Source: an uncultured Planctomycetia bacterium (GTDB lineage Bacteria; Planctomycetota; UBA1135; GCA-002686595). Taken from it: a DNA stretch of 64,000 nucleotides. The first letter of the stretch is position 1. Every line of letters begins with the position of its first letter. Of the stretch, positions 7,783-16,739 are shown piece by piece. The notes under the pieces are model-generated. The model was given only the letters and a program-made list of their open reading frames with translations, was not told the DNA's origin and searched no databases. The DNA lies in contig CALKYE010000115.1 of assembly GCA_938003765.1 (NCBI GenBank), positions 1 to 64,000 of the forward strand, read 5' to 3'. The translations under genes and the position numbers were made by a program.

Positions 7783-10700
7783 TCAGGGCGTGATCGCGCG
7801 CAGGCCGAAGCCGTCGCTGAGCCACAGTCGGCCGCGCGGCGCGCGCGCCCGCGGCGCTTCCCAGGCGACGTAGTTCCACTCGCCGACGCGCTGCACGCCG
7901 AACTCGGGGTCGCTCGCGTTCGAGCGTCGCACGACGAAGTCGCGCTCGGTCACCTCGACCACCCAGTCGCCCCACGGTGAGCTGAGGCTCGACGTCTGCG
8001 GATTGCGGCGCAGGATGGCGAGGCCCGCGTCGTGACCGCGGTCGGGCGAAGGACCGTCGTCGCCGGCGAGCGCGGCGTCCTGTTCGGGCGCCAGGCGCGA
8101 AGTCCAGATCAGCTCGCGTCCGTCGTGCAGCACGGCTCGCGCGCCGCTCGACGTCGCGAGCGGGCCGCTGAGCGGCGCCGAGCGCAGTCCCTGCGGGCCT
8201 TCGATCTGTCCGTCGCTCGACTCGATCAGCCAGGCCGAGCCTTCCTCGCTCAACGCCAGCAGCGTGCCGGGTCGCTTGGGCAGGAACACGGGAGTGCGCG
8301 CGATGCCGCCGATGGACTCGATCTGTCGCGACCAGGTCACCTGGCCGCCGCGTCCCAGGCGCACGATGCGTCCCTGTCGGTCGCAGACGATGTGTTCGTC
8401 GTCGACGCCCACCGGCGCCGCCAGCACGCTGGCGTTCGAGCTCCAGGCGCGCTCCGGCGTGCGCGAGAGCAGCACCGTGAGGTTGGAGGGCGAGTCGATC
8501 GAGATGCGCGTGGTCTCGAAGCCCTCGTACTCGAAGTGGAGCACGGTGGGCACTCCGGGCGCGGTCTCGAGCACGAACGGAGTGACGCGCGATGCGCCGT
8601 CGTCGAAGCGCGCGCGCGCGCCGTGCGGCAGCGAGTCGATGCGGCACGGCAGGAGGTGTTCACCCGGGTTGGCGCACTCGCGGCTGAGCTCGGCGAGCGC
8701 CTGCTCGTGCTCTCCGCGCTCGGCCAGCTCGCGCGCCGTGCGCACGGCGTCGCGGTGGCGCGTGACGGCGTCGATCTCATCCGCCAGCAGCTCGACCAGC
8801 TTCGCGGCGTTGTCGGTCTGCCCCAGGCGCGAGTAGGTCTCGACCGAGCGTTCGAGGTCGCCCGCCTTGGCGTGTTCACGGGCGGAGATCAGCAGTTGTT
8901 CTTGCTGGGCGAGGTTCGAGTCGCGCAGGCGCTGTTCGCGGGCGCTCGCGCGCAACTCGCTGCGGGCCGCAAGCGCGCTGGAGAGCGTCGCGATGCGCTC
9001 GCCGAAGCGCGACAGCGGCTCGCTGCTCGGCGTGCTCTCGACGAGCGTCAGCAAGTCGGCCACCAGGCGCGTCATGCGGGCTTCGGTGTGCAGCGCTTCG
9101 CTCGAGTCATCGCTGGCCTCGCCCCAGTCGGCGAGCTGCTCTTCGAGTCCCGCGGCGAGGCCTTCGAGCAATTGCTCCAGCTTGGGCAGCGGCGTCTCGC
9201 CAGCGCGCACTGGCGGCGCGGCGGGGAGCGCCAGCGCAGCGCGCAGGCCCATCACCGGGTCGCCGCTCGCGCACTCCAACTGACAGGCCTGGTAGCTCTC
9301 GAGCCACTCGTTGCGCGCGGTCTGAGCGCGCAGATCCACGCGCGAGCGCAACTCGGTTCGCAGAGCGGCCACCGAGCCGTCGGCCGAGTCGCCGAACAAC
9401 TCGTTGAGCAAGGACAGCGCGCGTTCGGGTTCGGCGTGGAGTTCGCGCACCTGGGCCATGCGCGCGTCGTGGGCCGAGTCGGCGCGCACCTTGACGAAGG
9501 CGACGCCCGAGAGCGCGAGCAGCGAGCTGAGCACGATCACCGAGTTGCGGCGCGTGCGCTTGCCCGTGACCGTCTTGCCGTGCGCGACGTTGAGCAGCGC
9601 CTTGGCTTCGCGATGCGTCGGCATCGCGTCGAGCAACTGGCGCAGCGGTCCGATGGCCTTGTCGGGCGCGTTGGCGAGCAGCAGTCCGCGGCAGGCTTCG
9701 ACGACCCAGGCGGCGCCGTCCTCGCGCTCGCCCACGGCCATCAGGCGCTGGCCGATTTCGAGTCGCACCGAGGTGGTCTCGGGGCCGCGCGCCGCCGCCG
9801 TGCGCAGCAGGATGCCAGCGCGCCAGTTCTGACCGTTGTCCTGGAACTTGCGCGCGACGCGCAGCAGATCGCCGATCGCAGGCGCGTCGGCGTCGTTCGT
9901 GCTGCGGTGTTGCCAGTGCAACAGGCGCAGCTCGGACACGGGATCGTGCTTGTGGTGCTTGCGCGCTTCGCGCCAGCGCGCGACCAGAACGCTCGCGTCG
10001 GTGGCGGCGGGATCCAGGCGGCGGAGCAGCGTGCGCGCGCTGCGCGCATCCATGCTGGCGAGCGCGGCGGGCAGCTTGCCCTTGTCCCACTCAGCGAGCA
10101 GAACCTCGATGTCGCCGGGCGCGGCCGGGCCCGGCGCCGAGAAGTCGCACCAGCCGCAGATGCGCGCCGCAGCGCGCGCGAGCCGGTTCGACGCCAGCTC
10201 CATCTGAGCCAGCGCGAGCAGTTCACTGGGATCCGCGGCGCGGATGGCGCCGTGCTGGTACAGCGCTGCGATCGCGCCGCGAACCTGGCGGATGGGCCAG
10301 CCCAGTCGATCGCTGATCTCGCGCAGCGTCGACATGCCGTCGCACTCGTGCCAGATGCGCGTGAGGCCCTTCTCGGGCGGCTGATCGCCGAGCACGCAGG
10401 GCACGAGCGTCGCGGGAATCGCGGCGGCGGCCGGCTGACTGGCGAGTTCGTCGCACAGTCGCGCGTACTCGAGCAGCACGTACTCGACGGAGATGGGCGG
10501 GCAGGTGACCGGCGCGAGGCGCTCGAGCGTGTCGCCGCTGTTCACGCGGTCGAGCTGCTTGACTGTCTCGCCCGCGGCGGGATCGTGCGCGTCGACGATG
10601 ATCGGGCCCGGCTCGAAGCGGAAGTGCACGCCTTCGCAGTCGAGCAGGTCGAACATCACGTCCATGCGCGCGGCATGGGCGATCTCGCTCATGCGCAGCG

Positions 10701-10929
10701 AGTCGATGCGCTGATCGGGGTCCTTGACCCACGCGCGCTCGCAACGCCGACGCCACTGCTCCGGATCCTCATCGAGGTCGGGGAGCAACTGCAGTTGGCC
10801 GTCGCAGACGCCGAGGCGTGCGGACAGTGCTCCGCCGCGCAGCGTCAAAACGCCTTCGCGGCCGCCTCGGGCCAGGCCTTGGAGCAGTTCGCCCAGTCCA
10901 AGTCCGGCGACATCGCCTTGGAAGCTCAT
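7783..10929 (-). CDS. DUF4388 protein with helical repeats, one membrane segment and C-terminal propeller-like domain
   Basis: The 1048-residue product opens with a DUF4388 domain (about 1-110: MSFQGDVAGLGLGELLQGLA, GVLTLRGG, LGVCDGQLQLLPD), known from gliding and response-regulator proteins (PatA-type). Next is a winged-helix-like segment (about 185-240, TLREISDRLGWPIRQVRGAI). Helical, TPR-like sequence runs to about 455, then a single membrane helix (about 462-480). A charged coiled-coil follows, and the last ~270 residues are beta-rich with repeated W/G motifs resembling a PQQ/WD40-type propeller. The topology suggests a cytoplasmic N-terminal sensor/adaptor coupled to an extracytoplasmic propeller. 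Role unknown; the domain order is unusual. Confidence 0.7.
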   Translation of the reverse strand: MSFQGDVAGLGLGELLQGLARGGREGVLTLRGGALSARLGVCDGQLQLLPDLDEDPEQWRRRCERAWVKDPDQRIDSLRMSEIAHAARMDVMFDLLDCEGVHFRFEPGPIIVDAHDPAAGETVKQLDRVNSGDTLERLAPVTCPPISVEYVLLEYARLCDELASQPAAAAIPATLVPCVLGDQPPEKGLTRIWHECDGMSTLREISDRLGWPIRQVRGAIAALYQHGAIRAADPSELLALAQMELASNRLARAAARICGWCDFSAPGPAAPGDIEVLLAEWDKGKLPAALASMDARSARTLLRRLDPAATDASVLVARWREARKHHKHDPVSELRLLHWQHRSTNDADAPAIGDLLRVARKFQDNGQNWRAGILLRTAAARGPETTSVRLEIGQRLMAVGEREDGAAWVVEACRGLLLANAPDKAIGPLRQLLDAMPTHREAKALLNVAHGKTVTGKRTRRNSVIVLSSLLALSGVAFVKVRADSAHDARMAQVRELHAEPERALSLLNELFGDSADGSVAALRTELRSRVDLRAQTARNEWLESYQACQLECASGDPVMGLRAALALPAAPPVRAGETPLPKLEQLLEGLAAGLEEQLADWGEASDDSSEALHTEARMTRLVADLLTLVESTPSSEPLSRFGERIATLSSALAARSELRASAREQRLRDSNLAQQEQLLISAREHAKAGDLERSVETYSRLGQTDNAAKLVELLADEIDAVTRHRDAVRTARELAERGEHEQALAELSRECANPGEHLLPCRIDSLPHGARARFDDGASRVTPFVLETAPGVPTVLHFEYEGFETTRISIDSPSNLTVLLSRTPERAWSSNASVLAAPVGVDDEHIVCDRQGRIVRLGRGGQVTWSRQIESIGGIARTPVFLPKRPGTLLALSEEGSAWLIESSDGQIEGPQGLRSAPLSGPLATSSGARAVLHDGRELIWTSRLAPEQDAALAGDDGPSPDRGHDAGLAILRRNPQTSSLSSPWGDWVVEVTERDFVVRRSNASDPEFGVQRVGEWNYVAWEAPRARAPRGRLWLSDGFGLRAITP

Positions 10930-10986
10930 GGGGATCGGTCGGCGGATATCGACCGAGGCCCCGTGGCGGCTGCATGAAAAAACGCT

Positions 10987-11592
10987 TCAGCGCGCGCGAC
11001 CTTCGCGCTCGAGCAGTCGCGAAAGATCTTCCGGCGTGTCGAGATCGTCGAAGATTCGCTCGTCGTCGCACGGCGCGCTCGCGAGCGGCTGCGCCCGCGC
11101 GCGCAGGCTGCGCAGGTCCGAGTCGGGTTGCAGTTCCTCCAGCTGTCGCAGCAGCGCCGAGCCGACGATCACCGGGTGACCGAAGCGCAGAGAAGCTCTC
11201 GCGCTGCGCGGCGCCAGCCAGCCGTGCGGCGGTGCGTTCAGCTCGCTCCAGTGCGCGAGCAGCGTGGAAAACACTTCCGCTCCGACGAGCGGCACATCCA
11301 CCGGAGCCAGGCACAACGCGATCCCAGGCCTGAACTCGCGCGCGACGCGCACGCTCTCCAGACGACCGAGTTCCCAGCGCCGGTTGTGCGCGAGCTCGAG
11401 CTGCGGCGGAGCGTGAGCGGCGATGAGCTCGTGGTCCGCGCCTGTGACGACCAACGGCGGGTGCTCGTCGAGCGCAGCGCCCGCCGCGAGCAGGCGTTCG
11501 AGGGTGCTTCGCCCACCCCAGCTCACCAGCGCCTTGCACTGGCCCAGACGTCGACTGGCGCCCGCCGCCAGGATCACCAGCGCCGGCTTCAC
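10987..11592 (-). CDS. MobA-like nucleotidyltransferase (molybdopterin cytidylyltransferase type)
   Basis: The GTG at 11592 overlaps the stop of the upstream E1-like gene (GTGA) and puts the nucleotide-binding motif at the very N-terminus: VILAAGASRRLGQCKALVSW. That is the LAAGxSxRxGxxK signature of MobA/MocA enzymes, which transfer CMP or GMP to molybdopterin or act on related substrates. The metal-binding LCLAPVDVPLVG (the PxDxP element) and the GHPVIVGSALL strand follow at the expected spacing. The 201-residue length fits MocA/CoxI-type cytidylyltransferases. Coupling to a ThiF/MoeB-like gene supports a molybdopterin-related role, but neither the nucleotide nor the acceptor can be read directly. 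Confidence 0.75.
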   Translation of the reverse strand: MKPALVILAAGASRRLGQCKALVSWGGRSTLERLLAAGAALDEHPPLVVTGADHELIAAHAPPQLELAHNRRWELGRLESVRVAREFRPGIALCLAPVDVPLVGAEVFSTLLAHWSELNAPPHGWLAPRSARASLRFGHPVIVGSALLRQLEELQPDSDLRSLRARAQPLASAPCDDERIFDDLDTPEDLSRLLEREGRAR

Positions 11593-12626
11593 GAGCCGAG
11601 GAAGCGGTCGTACAGCGCGCGGGCGCGCACGGCGTCGTCGAGTCCTTCGATCAGCGCGCGTCCGTCGCGGAACACCGTGAAGCGTTTGTCCTCGGCGCGG
11701 AAGGTGAGCACGCCGTCGCGCAGCGCGAGGTCGAGCACGCTCTCGCGCAGGCGCGCCGCCAACGGTTCGAGCTCGACCGCGCGCAGCACGGACGGGCGCA
11801 CTTGCACGGTGTTGCGGCCGCACAGCGACACGGCCGCGCCGTCGGCGCCCGCGTCGAGGAACTCGAAGCGTCGCTCGGCGCAGCAGGGACAGCTCGGATC
11901 GCGCGCGGCGTCGAGCGTGTGCGACTCGAGGTTCCACACGTCGAGCTCGATCAGTCTCCCGCGGTGGCTCGGCCAACTCGTGCGGGCAGCGGACAGCAGG
12001 CGCAGCGCGGCGCCTGCCTGAAGCGCGGCGATCGCGGCGACCGCCGGGAGGATCACACCCGCGGTGTCGCAGGTCGGCAGGCTGCCGGCGGGCGGCGGGT
12101 CGGGGAACACGCAGCGCAGGCAGGCGCTGGCGCCGGGGACGATGGGCAGCACCAGGCCGCTCGCGCCGACCACGCCGCCGTACACCCACGGCATGCCGCG
12201 CTCGACGCAGAAGTCGTTGACGAGGTAGCGCGTGGCGAGGTTGTCCGTGCCGTCGAGCAGCACGTCGACTCCGCGCGCGAGCTCCGCGATGTTGTCGGCG
12301 TCCAGGTGCTCCGCGTGGGCCTCGACGCGCGACGGGCCGCCGATGCGCGCGAGCGTCTCGCGCGCGGCGAGAGCCTTGGGGCGTCCCAAGTGCTCGGCCT
12401 CGAACAGCACCTGGCGCGGAAGGTTGGTGAGCTCGACCACGTCGCGGTCGACGATTCGCACGCGTCCCACGCCCGAGCGCACCAGTTGCAGAGCCAGCGC
12501 GCCGCCGAGCGCGCCGCAGCCGACGATCAGCACCGAGCTCTCGCCCAGGCGTCGCTGCCCTTCGACGCCCAGCGGCTTGAAGCGCACCTGACGATCGAAG
12601 CGCGGATCGATGTCGGCGCCGCTCAC
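11589..12626 (-). CDS. ThiF/MoeB-family E1-like sulfur-carrier adenylyltransferase
   Basis: The product (345 residues from the GTG at 12626, which overlaps the upstream stop; an ATG at 12641 is an alternative) has the full E1-like core. It contains the nucleotide-binding VLIVGCGALGGALALQLVRS, the NLPRQVLF and DGTDN motifs, two CxxC pairs for structural zinc (SACLRCVF and CPCCAERR) and PTCDTAGV with a candidate catalytic Cys. Such enzymes adenylate the C-terminal glycine of a MoaD/ThiS-like carrier. The C-terminal ~90 residues extend beyond the MoeB core and are not a recognisable rhodanese (no active-site loop seen). No MoaD/ThiS gene is visible nearby. Coupled to the MobA-like gene by GTGA. 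Confidence 0.85.
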   Translation of the reverse strand: MSGADIDPRFDRQVRFKPLGVEGQRRLGESSVLIVGCGALGGALALQLVRSGVGRVRIVDRDVVELTNLPRQVLFEAEHLGRPKALAARETLARIGGPSRVEAHAEHLDADNIAELARGVDVLLDGTDNLATRYLVNDFCVERGMPWVYGGVVGASGLVLPIVPGASACLRCVFPDPPPAGSLPTCDTAGVILPAVAAIAALQAGAALRLLSAARTSWPSHRGRLIELDVWNLESHTLDAARDPSCPCCAERRFEFLDAGADGAAVSLCGRNTVQVRPSVLRAVELEPLAARLRESVLDLALRDGVLTFRAEDKRFTVFRDGRALIEGLDDAVRARALYDRFLGS

Positions 12627-13021
12627 GACAGCCACCACCACACCAGCGCTGCGAGCGTCGCCAACGCGAGCAATCCGAGCGCGGCGAGTTTGAGCAACGG
12701 CTGCAGGTCGCTCGGCGGCGGCTCGTTGATCTCGACCCAGTTGAAGTAGCGCTTGATGTTCTCCTCGAGCGCGGCGCCGCAGTGCGGGCAGACGTCACCC
12801 TTGTGCGAGTAGTCGATGACCCCGTCGCAGCTCATGCAATAGAAGTTGCGCTCGGCGCCGCCTTCGGCCACTCCGGGCGCCCGCGAGCGCTGGCGGTAGT
12901 ACTCCAGCGCTTCGCGATTGGCGCCTGCGCGCGCGCGCGACCAGTGGCGGTCGCTCATCGGTCCCCAGCTCGGTCCGCCCGGGCTCGGGTCTCCTCCTTG
13001 CGCGCGCGGTTCGGGATTCAC
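12623..13021 (-). CDS. Small zinc-ribbon membrane protein
   Basis: The 132-residue product carries a four-cysteine zinc ribbon in the middle (FYCMSCDG and VCPHCGAA, about 18 residues apart) and one C-terminal membrane helix (KLAALGLLALATLAALVWWWL). The rest is hydrophilic, so it should be anchored with the ribbon in the cytoplasm. The GTG at 13021 overlaps the lipoprotein stop (GTGA), but the first ~21 residues are Pro/Gly-rich and the ATG 63 bases further in (MSDRHW) is an equally credible start. The stop overlaps the E1-like gene. It might present or modify a partner of the E1 enzyme, but that is speculation from position. Confidence 0.65.
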   Translation of the reverse strand: MNPEPRAQGGDPSPGGPSWGPMSDRHWSRARAGANREALEYYRQRSRAPGVAEGGAERNFYCMSCDGVIDYSHKGDVCPHCGAALEENIKRYFNWVEINEPPPSDLQPLLKLAALGLLALATLAALVWWWLS

Positions 13022-13791
13022 AGCCCCAGTTGTAGCCCGAAGTACGGCCCGCTGAAGCTCAGGTCGACCGCGGCGGCGGCGTCACCGTCGTCGTACTCGA
13101 CGTCCAGATCGATCTGGCGCCAGCCGAGCATCACCGAGCCGTTGACCGAGCCGGGCGAGCCGAACAGCGCGAGCTTCGCGCTCAAGTCGGCCTCGAGGTA
13201 GGTGGCCTCGTCGCCGTCGTAATCGATGGTCATGCCCGAGATCAGCGCCTCGAAATCCAGACGCCACACGCGCACGCCGGCGCGGAGCGCGAGCACCGGC
13301 AGCGGGGCGACCTCGTCGGCGCTCTCCGTCAGCGCGCCGCCCGTGTCCGAGACCTGCGCTTCGATGTCGGCCACGGTCAATCCGAAGCCCAGGCCGAGCT
13401 CGAACATGTCCGAGGGCAGCACATCGAAGGTCAGCGCGATGCGGTGCAGGGCGAGGTCGAGTTCGGTGTCGACCGCGGTGGTGGCGGGGATGCCGCCGAA
13501 GTCGGCGTTCAGGACGCCGCTGCCGTCCCAGCTCGAGCCCTGCGTCGAAAGCGTCAGGTGCGGAGATCCGAACTTCAGGTCGGCGCGCACGCCGAAGGTG
13601 TTCTCGCTCTCGTCGAGGTCCAGGTCGTCGACGGAGTTGTTGATCGTCGCCGGAATCGGTTGCGTGGTGTCGATGTAGCTCACGTCGCCCTTGGGCTCGA
13701 AGCGCCCCAAGGTCGGCGCAACGTTGAACTGCGGGGCCGAGCACGAAGCGAGGGCGGAGACGACGAACGTGAGTGCGAGAGCGGTTTTCAT
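13018..13791 (-). CDS. Lipoprotein with outer-membrane-barrel-like C-terminal region
   Basis: The ATG at 13791 is preferred over the longer GTG frame because it begins a textbook lipoprotein signal: MKTALALTFVVSALASC, with lipobox LASC and Cys at residue 16. The mature ~240 residues alternate polar and hydrophobic residues in beta-strand fashion (LRAGVRVWRLDFEALI, SVMLGWRQIDLDVEY) and end in FGLQLGL, a pattern typical of small outer-membrane barrels. The strongly acidic composition is notable. A protein that is both lipidated and barrel-like is less common, so it could instead be a periplasmic beta-protein. It heads the minus-strand group with the zinc-ribbon, E1-like and MobA-like genes. Confidence 0.6.
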   Translation of the reverse strand: MKTALALTFVVSALASCSAPQFNVAPTLGRFEPKGDVSYIDTTQPIPATINNSVDDLDLDESENTFGVRADLKFGSPHLTLSTQGSSWDGSGVLNADFGGIPATTAVDTELDLALHRIALTFDVLPSDMFELGLGFGLTVADIEAQVSDTGGALTESADEVAPLPVLALRAGVRVWRLDFEALISGMTIDYDGDEATYLEADLSAKLALFGSPGSVNGSVMLGWRQIDLDVEYDDGDAAAAVDLSFSGPYFGLQLGL

Positions 13792-14117
13792 GGGGTGGTC
13801 GGTGGGGAACGAGGACGCCGGCGTCACGGACGCGGGCGGAGACCGAGCATGGTTAGACCAAAGCGAGGTCGCGGGCTCTAGCGGCCGTCGAGGCCAACCC
13901 GAGCCGCGGCGAACACGCGCGGCCAGCGCACGCGCCGCGCCGGGCGGCGCCGCGCGCTCCGCTTCGACCGGGCGGGTCGATCGGGCGGGTCGATCGGGCT
14001 GCCGCCAACCTCTCGCACCGCGACGTCGCCAAACTTGACAACACCCCGCCCGCGGCCGATCCTTTCCGCCCCTCGCAATCGGGCGAGGCGCGCGCGCCCC
14101 AGCGCTCGCGGTTGATC
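13792..14117. other. Intergenic region between lipoprotein gene and tRNA-His
   Basis: No credible gene is seen in these 326 bases. The stretch holds a 13-base tandem direct repeat, CGGGCGGGTCGAT twice (13969-13981 and 13982-13994) followed by a partial third copy, and a TTGACA box further right that I annotate as a candidate promoter. The tandem repeat could be an operator, or only slippage in GC-rich DNA. Confidence 0.5.
14035..14063 (+). promoter_or_regulatory. Candidate promoter of tRNA-His
   Basis: A perfect TTGACA (14035-14040) is followed after 17 bases by GATCCT (14058-14063), a weak -10 that resembles the TATCTT used upstream of tRNA-Pro in the same window. Both are followed by a CTTTCC-like stretch. 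The predicted start of transcription lies about 45 bases before the mature tRNA. Confidence 0.45.
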
Positions 14118-14195
14118 GGTGGGCGTAGCTCAGTCGGTTAGAGCACCAGGTTGTGGTCCTGGGGGTCGGGGGTTCGAGTCCCCTCGCTCACCCCA
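14118..14195 (+). tRNA. tRNA-His (GTG anticodon)
   Basis: The cloverleaf folds with an acceptor stem GTGGGCG (14119-14125) against CGCTCAC (14185-14191), a D-arm GCTC/GAGC, an anticodon arm CCAGG-TTGTGGT-CCTGG with anticodon GTG, and a T-arm with GGTTCGAGTCC. The extra 5' G (14118) opposite the discriminator C (14192) is the identity mark of tRNA-His. The CCA end (14193-14195) is encoded. Confidence 0.95.
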
Positions 14196-14414
14196 CTCTC
14201 CCCCGGCGGCCGGGTCGCGAGAGTGAACCCCACGCGCGCGAGGCGCAGCGTGGGCGGCGGCGATCGTCGGCGCGCTCGGCTGTCCCATTTCGGGATTGCA
14301 AACCGCCTCGCAGCGGCGCGGCGTCAAGTCTTTCCCACTCCGATCCGATTCGCCCCACGTGCGCCCCGCCCCAAGTCGCGGTCGGGCGAGGCACTCGCAC
14401 GGAGGGCAATCCCG

Positions 14415-16739
14415 ATGGGAGAGATGGACGACGTCGTCAAAGAGTTCCTGGTCGAGAGCTACGAGAACCTCGATCGGCTCGACAGCGAGTTGCTCGAGCT
14501 CGAGAGCCACCCGCAGACCCGGGAAATGCTCTCGAGCATCTTCCGCACGATCCACTCGATCAAAGGCGCGTGCGGCTTCCTGGGCTTCTCGCGCCTCGAG
14601 TCGCTGACGCACGCGGGGGAGAACCTGCTGTCGCTGTTGCGCGATGGAAAGCTGGGTGTGGACGGGCAGATCACGACCGCGCTGCTCGAGCTCGTCGACG
14701 CGGTGCGCCAGATGCTCACCACGATCGAGACCAACGGCGCCGAGGGCGACGAGGAGTTCGAGGCGTTGAAGGCGCAGCTCAAGTCGTTGCAGGGCGGAGC
14801 GAGCGGAGCTGCAGGCGCCAAGCCGGCGGCCCCGACTGCGCCAACTGCGCCAACTGCGAACGCGCCCGCGAACGCGTCGGCAAGCGAGACGACGAGCGCG
14901 CAAACGAGCGCTGCGCCTGCAGCCGCACCGAGCGAGCCGGTCCCCCAGGCCGCGACGCCCGCAGCACAGCCGGTCGCCCGCGAGGCGACGAGCGCGTCGG
15001 CCGCACCGTCGGCCGCACCATCGCCGGAGCGCGCCAAGCCTGCCGCAGCCGCTGCGCCCGGCGCCGGCGTGGCCGAGAACTCGATCCGCGTCGACGTCGG
15101 ACAGCTCGACAAGCTGATGAACCTCGTCGGCGAACTCGTGCTGGCGCGCAATCAAGTGCTGCAGCTGGCGTCGCACTCCAGCGACAACGCCTTCGTCGCG
15201 ACGACGCAGCGTTTGAACCTGATCACCACCGAGCTGCAGGAGAGCGTGATGAAGACGCGCATGCAGCCGATCATGACCGTGTGGAGCAAGCTCCCGCGCG
15301 TCGTGCGCGACGTGTCGACGGCGCTCGGCAAGCGCATCCGCGTCGAGATGCAGGGCGAGGAGACCGAGCTCGACAAGACCATCCTCGAGGCGATCAAGGA
15401 CCCGCTCACGCACATCGTGCGCAACTCGTGCGACCACGGCATCGAAACGCCCGGCGTGCGCACTGAGCGGGGCAAGCCGGCCGAGGGCACGCTCACGCTG
15501 CGCGCGTTCCACGAGGGCGGCCAGGTGATCCTCGAGATCGAGGACGACGGCGGCGGCATCGACATCGAGCGCGTCAAGCGCAAGGCGGTGTCGAACGGGC
15601 TGATCACGCAGGAGCACGCCGCTCGCATGAGCGAGCGCGAGGCCTGCGGACTGATCTTCGCGGCCGGCCTCTCGACCGCGCAGCAAGTGACCAACATCTC
15701 CGGTCGCGGCGTCGGCATGGACGTCGTCAAGTCGAACATCGAGAAGATCGGCGGTCAGATCGACATCGCCAATCGCTACCTCCACGGGCTCACGCTGCGC
15801 ATCAAGATCCCGCTCACGCTGGCGATCATCCCGGCGCTGGTCGTGACCGCGGGCGGCGAGCGCTTCGCCATCCCGCAGGTCTCACTGCTCGAGCTGGTGC
15901 GCCTGGAAGGCGAGGCGCGCGCCCGGGCGATCGATTCGATCGAAGGCGCTCCCGTTTACCGACTGCGCGGCCGACTGCTGCCGCTGGTGCGCCTGGAGAA
16001 CGAGCTCGGGCTCCCCACGAAGTCGAAGGACGACGACGCGCTCAACGTCGTGATCCTCCAGGCCGAAGGCCGACGCTTCGGACTCGTCGTCGAGCGCATC
16101 TGCGACACCGAGGAGATCGTGGTCAAGCCGCTCGCCAAGTGGCTCAAGTCGATTCCGGTGTTCGCGGGCGCGACGATCATGGGCGACGGTCGAGTGGCGC
16201 TGATCCTCGACGTGCTCGGACTCGCGCAGCGCGCCCACGTGTTGGGCGACGGCCCCGAGCGGCACTCGGACTCCGGCGACGGCGCCGGTGTGCGCGCGAA
16301 CTCGACCAGTCGACGACTGCTCCTGTTCCAAGTGGGTGAGGACCTGCGCATGGCCGCGCCCCTCGAGGACGCCGCGCGACTCGAGGAGTTCCGCCTGCAG
16401 GACCTGGAAGTCTCGGGCGATCAACGCGTGGTGCAGTACCGCGACGAGATCCTCCCGCTGCTCCCGCTGGCCCGCGCCTTCGGCCGCGCGAGCTCGCTCG
16501 ACGAGCCCGATCGTCAGAGCGTGCAAGCCGTGGTCGCGCGCGTCGGCGGCCGCCGCTATGCGCTGGTCGTCGAGCGCATCCTCGACATCGTCGAACAGGA
16601 TCTGCGCCTGGAGGGCGAGCCTCGCCAGGGGCTGATCCAGGGCACGAGCGTGATCCAGTCCAAGGTCACCGACCTGGTCAACCTCGCCGCCGTCACCTGT
16701 CACCTCGACCCGTCCGCCGCCCGTGAGGTGCTCGCATGA
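14415..16739 (+). CDS. cheA: Chemotaxis-type histidine kinase CheA with tandem CheW domains
   Basis: The ATG at 14415 follows a good ribosome site (GGAGG, 14401-14405) and starts a 774-residue CheA. The HPt domain (1-110) has the phospho-accepting His47 in RTIHSIKGACGF. A ~95-residue Ala/Pro/Thr linker replaces the usual P2 domain. The dimerisation helix pair (VGQLDKLMNLVGELVLARNQ) and the ATPase domain follow, with NSCDHGIETP, DDGGGID and SGRGVGMDVV as the N, G1 and G2 boxes. Two CheW-like domains sit at the C-terminus (about residues 475-605 and 630-770) instead of one. The kinase would phosphorylate the CheY proteins encoded downstream. Its stop overlaps cheW. Confidence 0.95.
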   Translation: MGEMDDVVKEFLVESYENLDRLDSELLELESHPQTREMLSSIFRTIHSIKGACGFLGFSRLESLTHAGENLLSLLRDGKLGVDGQITTALLELVDAVRQMLTTIETNGAEGDEEFEALKAQLKSLQGGASGAAGAKPAAPTAPTAPTANAPANASASETTSAQTSAAPAAAPSEPVPQAATPAAQPVAREATSASAAPSAAPSPERAKPAAAAAPGAGVAENSIRVDVGQLDKLMNLVGELVLARNQVLQLASHSSDNAFVATTQRLNLITTELQESVMKTRMQPIMTVWSKLPRVVRDVSTALGKRIRVEMQGEETELDKTILEAIKDPLTHIVRNSCDHGIETPGVRTERGKPAEGTLTLRAFHEGGQVILEIEDDGGGIDIERVKRKAVSNGLITQEHAARMSEREACGLIFAAGLSTAQQVTNISGRGVGMDVVKSNIEKIGGQIDIANRYLHGLTLRIKIPLTLAIIPALVVTAGGERFAIPQVSLLELVRLEGEARARAIDSIEGAPVYRLRGRLLPLVRLENELGLPTKSKDDDALNVVILQAEGRRFGLVVERICDTEEIVVKPLAKWLKSIPVFAGATIMGDGRVALILDVLGLAQRAHVLGDGPERHSDSGDGAGVRANSTSRRLLLFQVGEDLRMAAPLEDAARLEEFRLQDLEVSGDQRVVQYRDEILPLLPLARAFGRASSLDEPDRQSVQAVVARVGGRRYALVVERILDIVEQDLRLEGEPRQGLIQGTSVIQSKVTDLVNLAAVTCHLDPSAAREVLA

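Noticed and set aside
8032..10977. A 981-residue plus-strand frame over the DUF4388 gene
   Set aside because: Composition typical of a complementary frame and no domain; the minus strand has a recognisable DUF4388 start.
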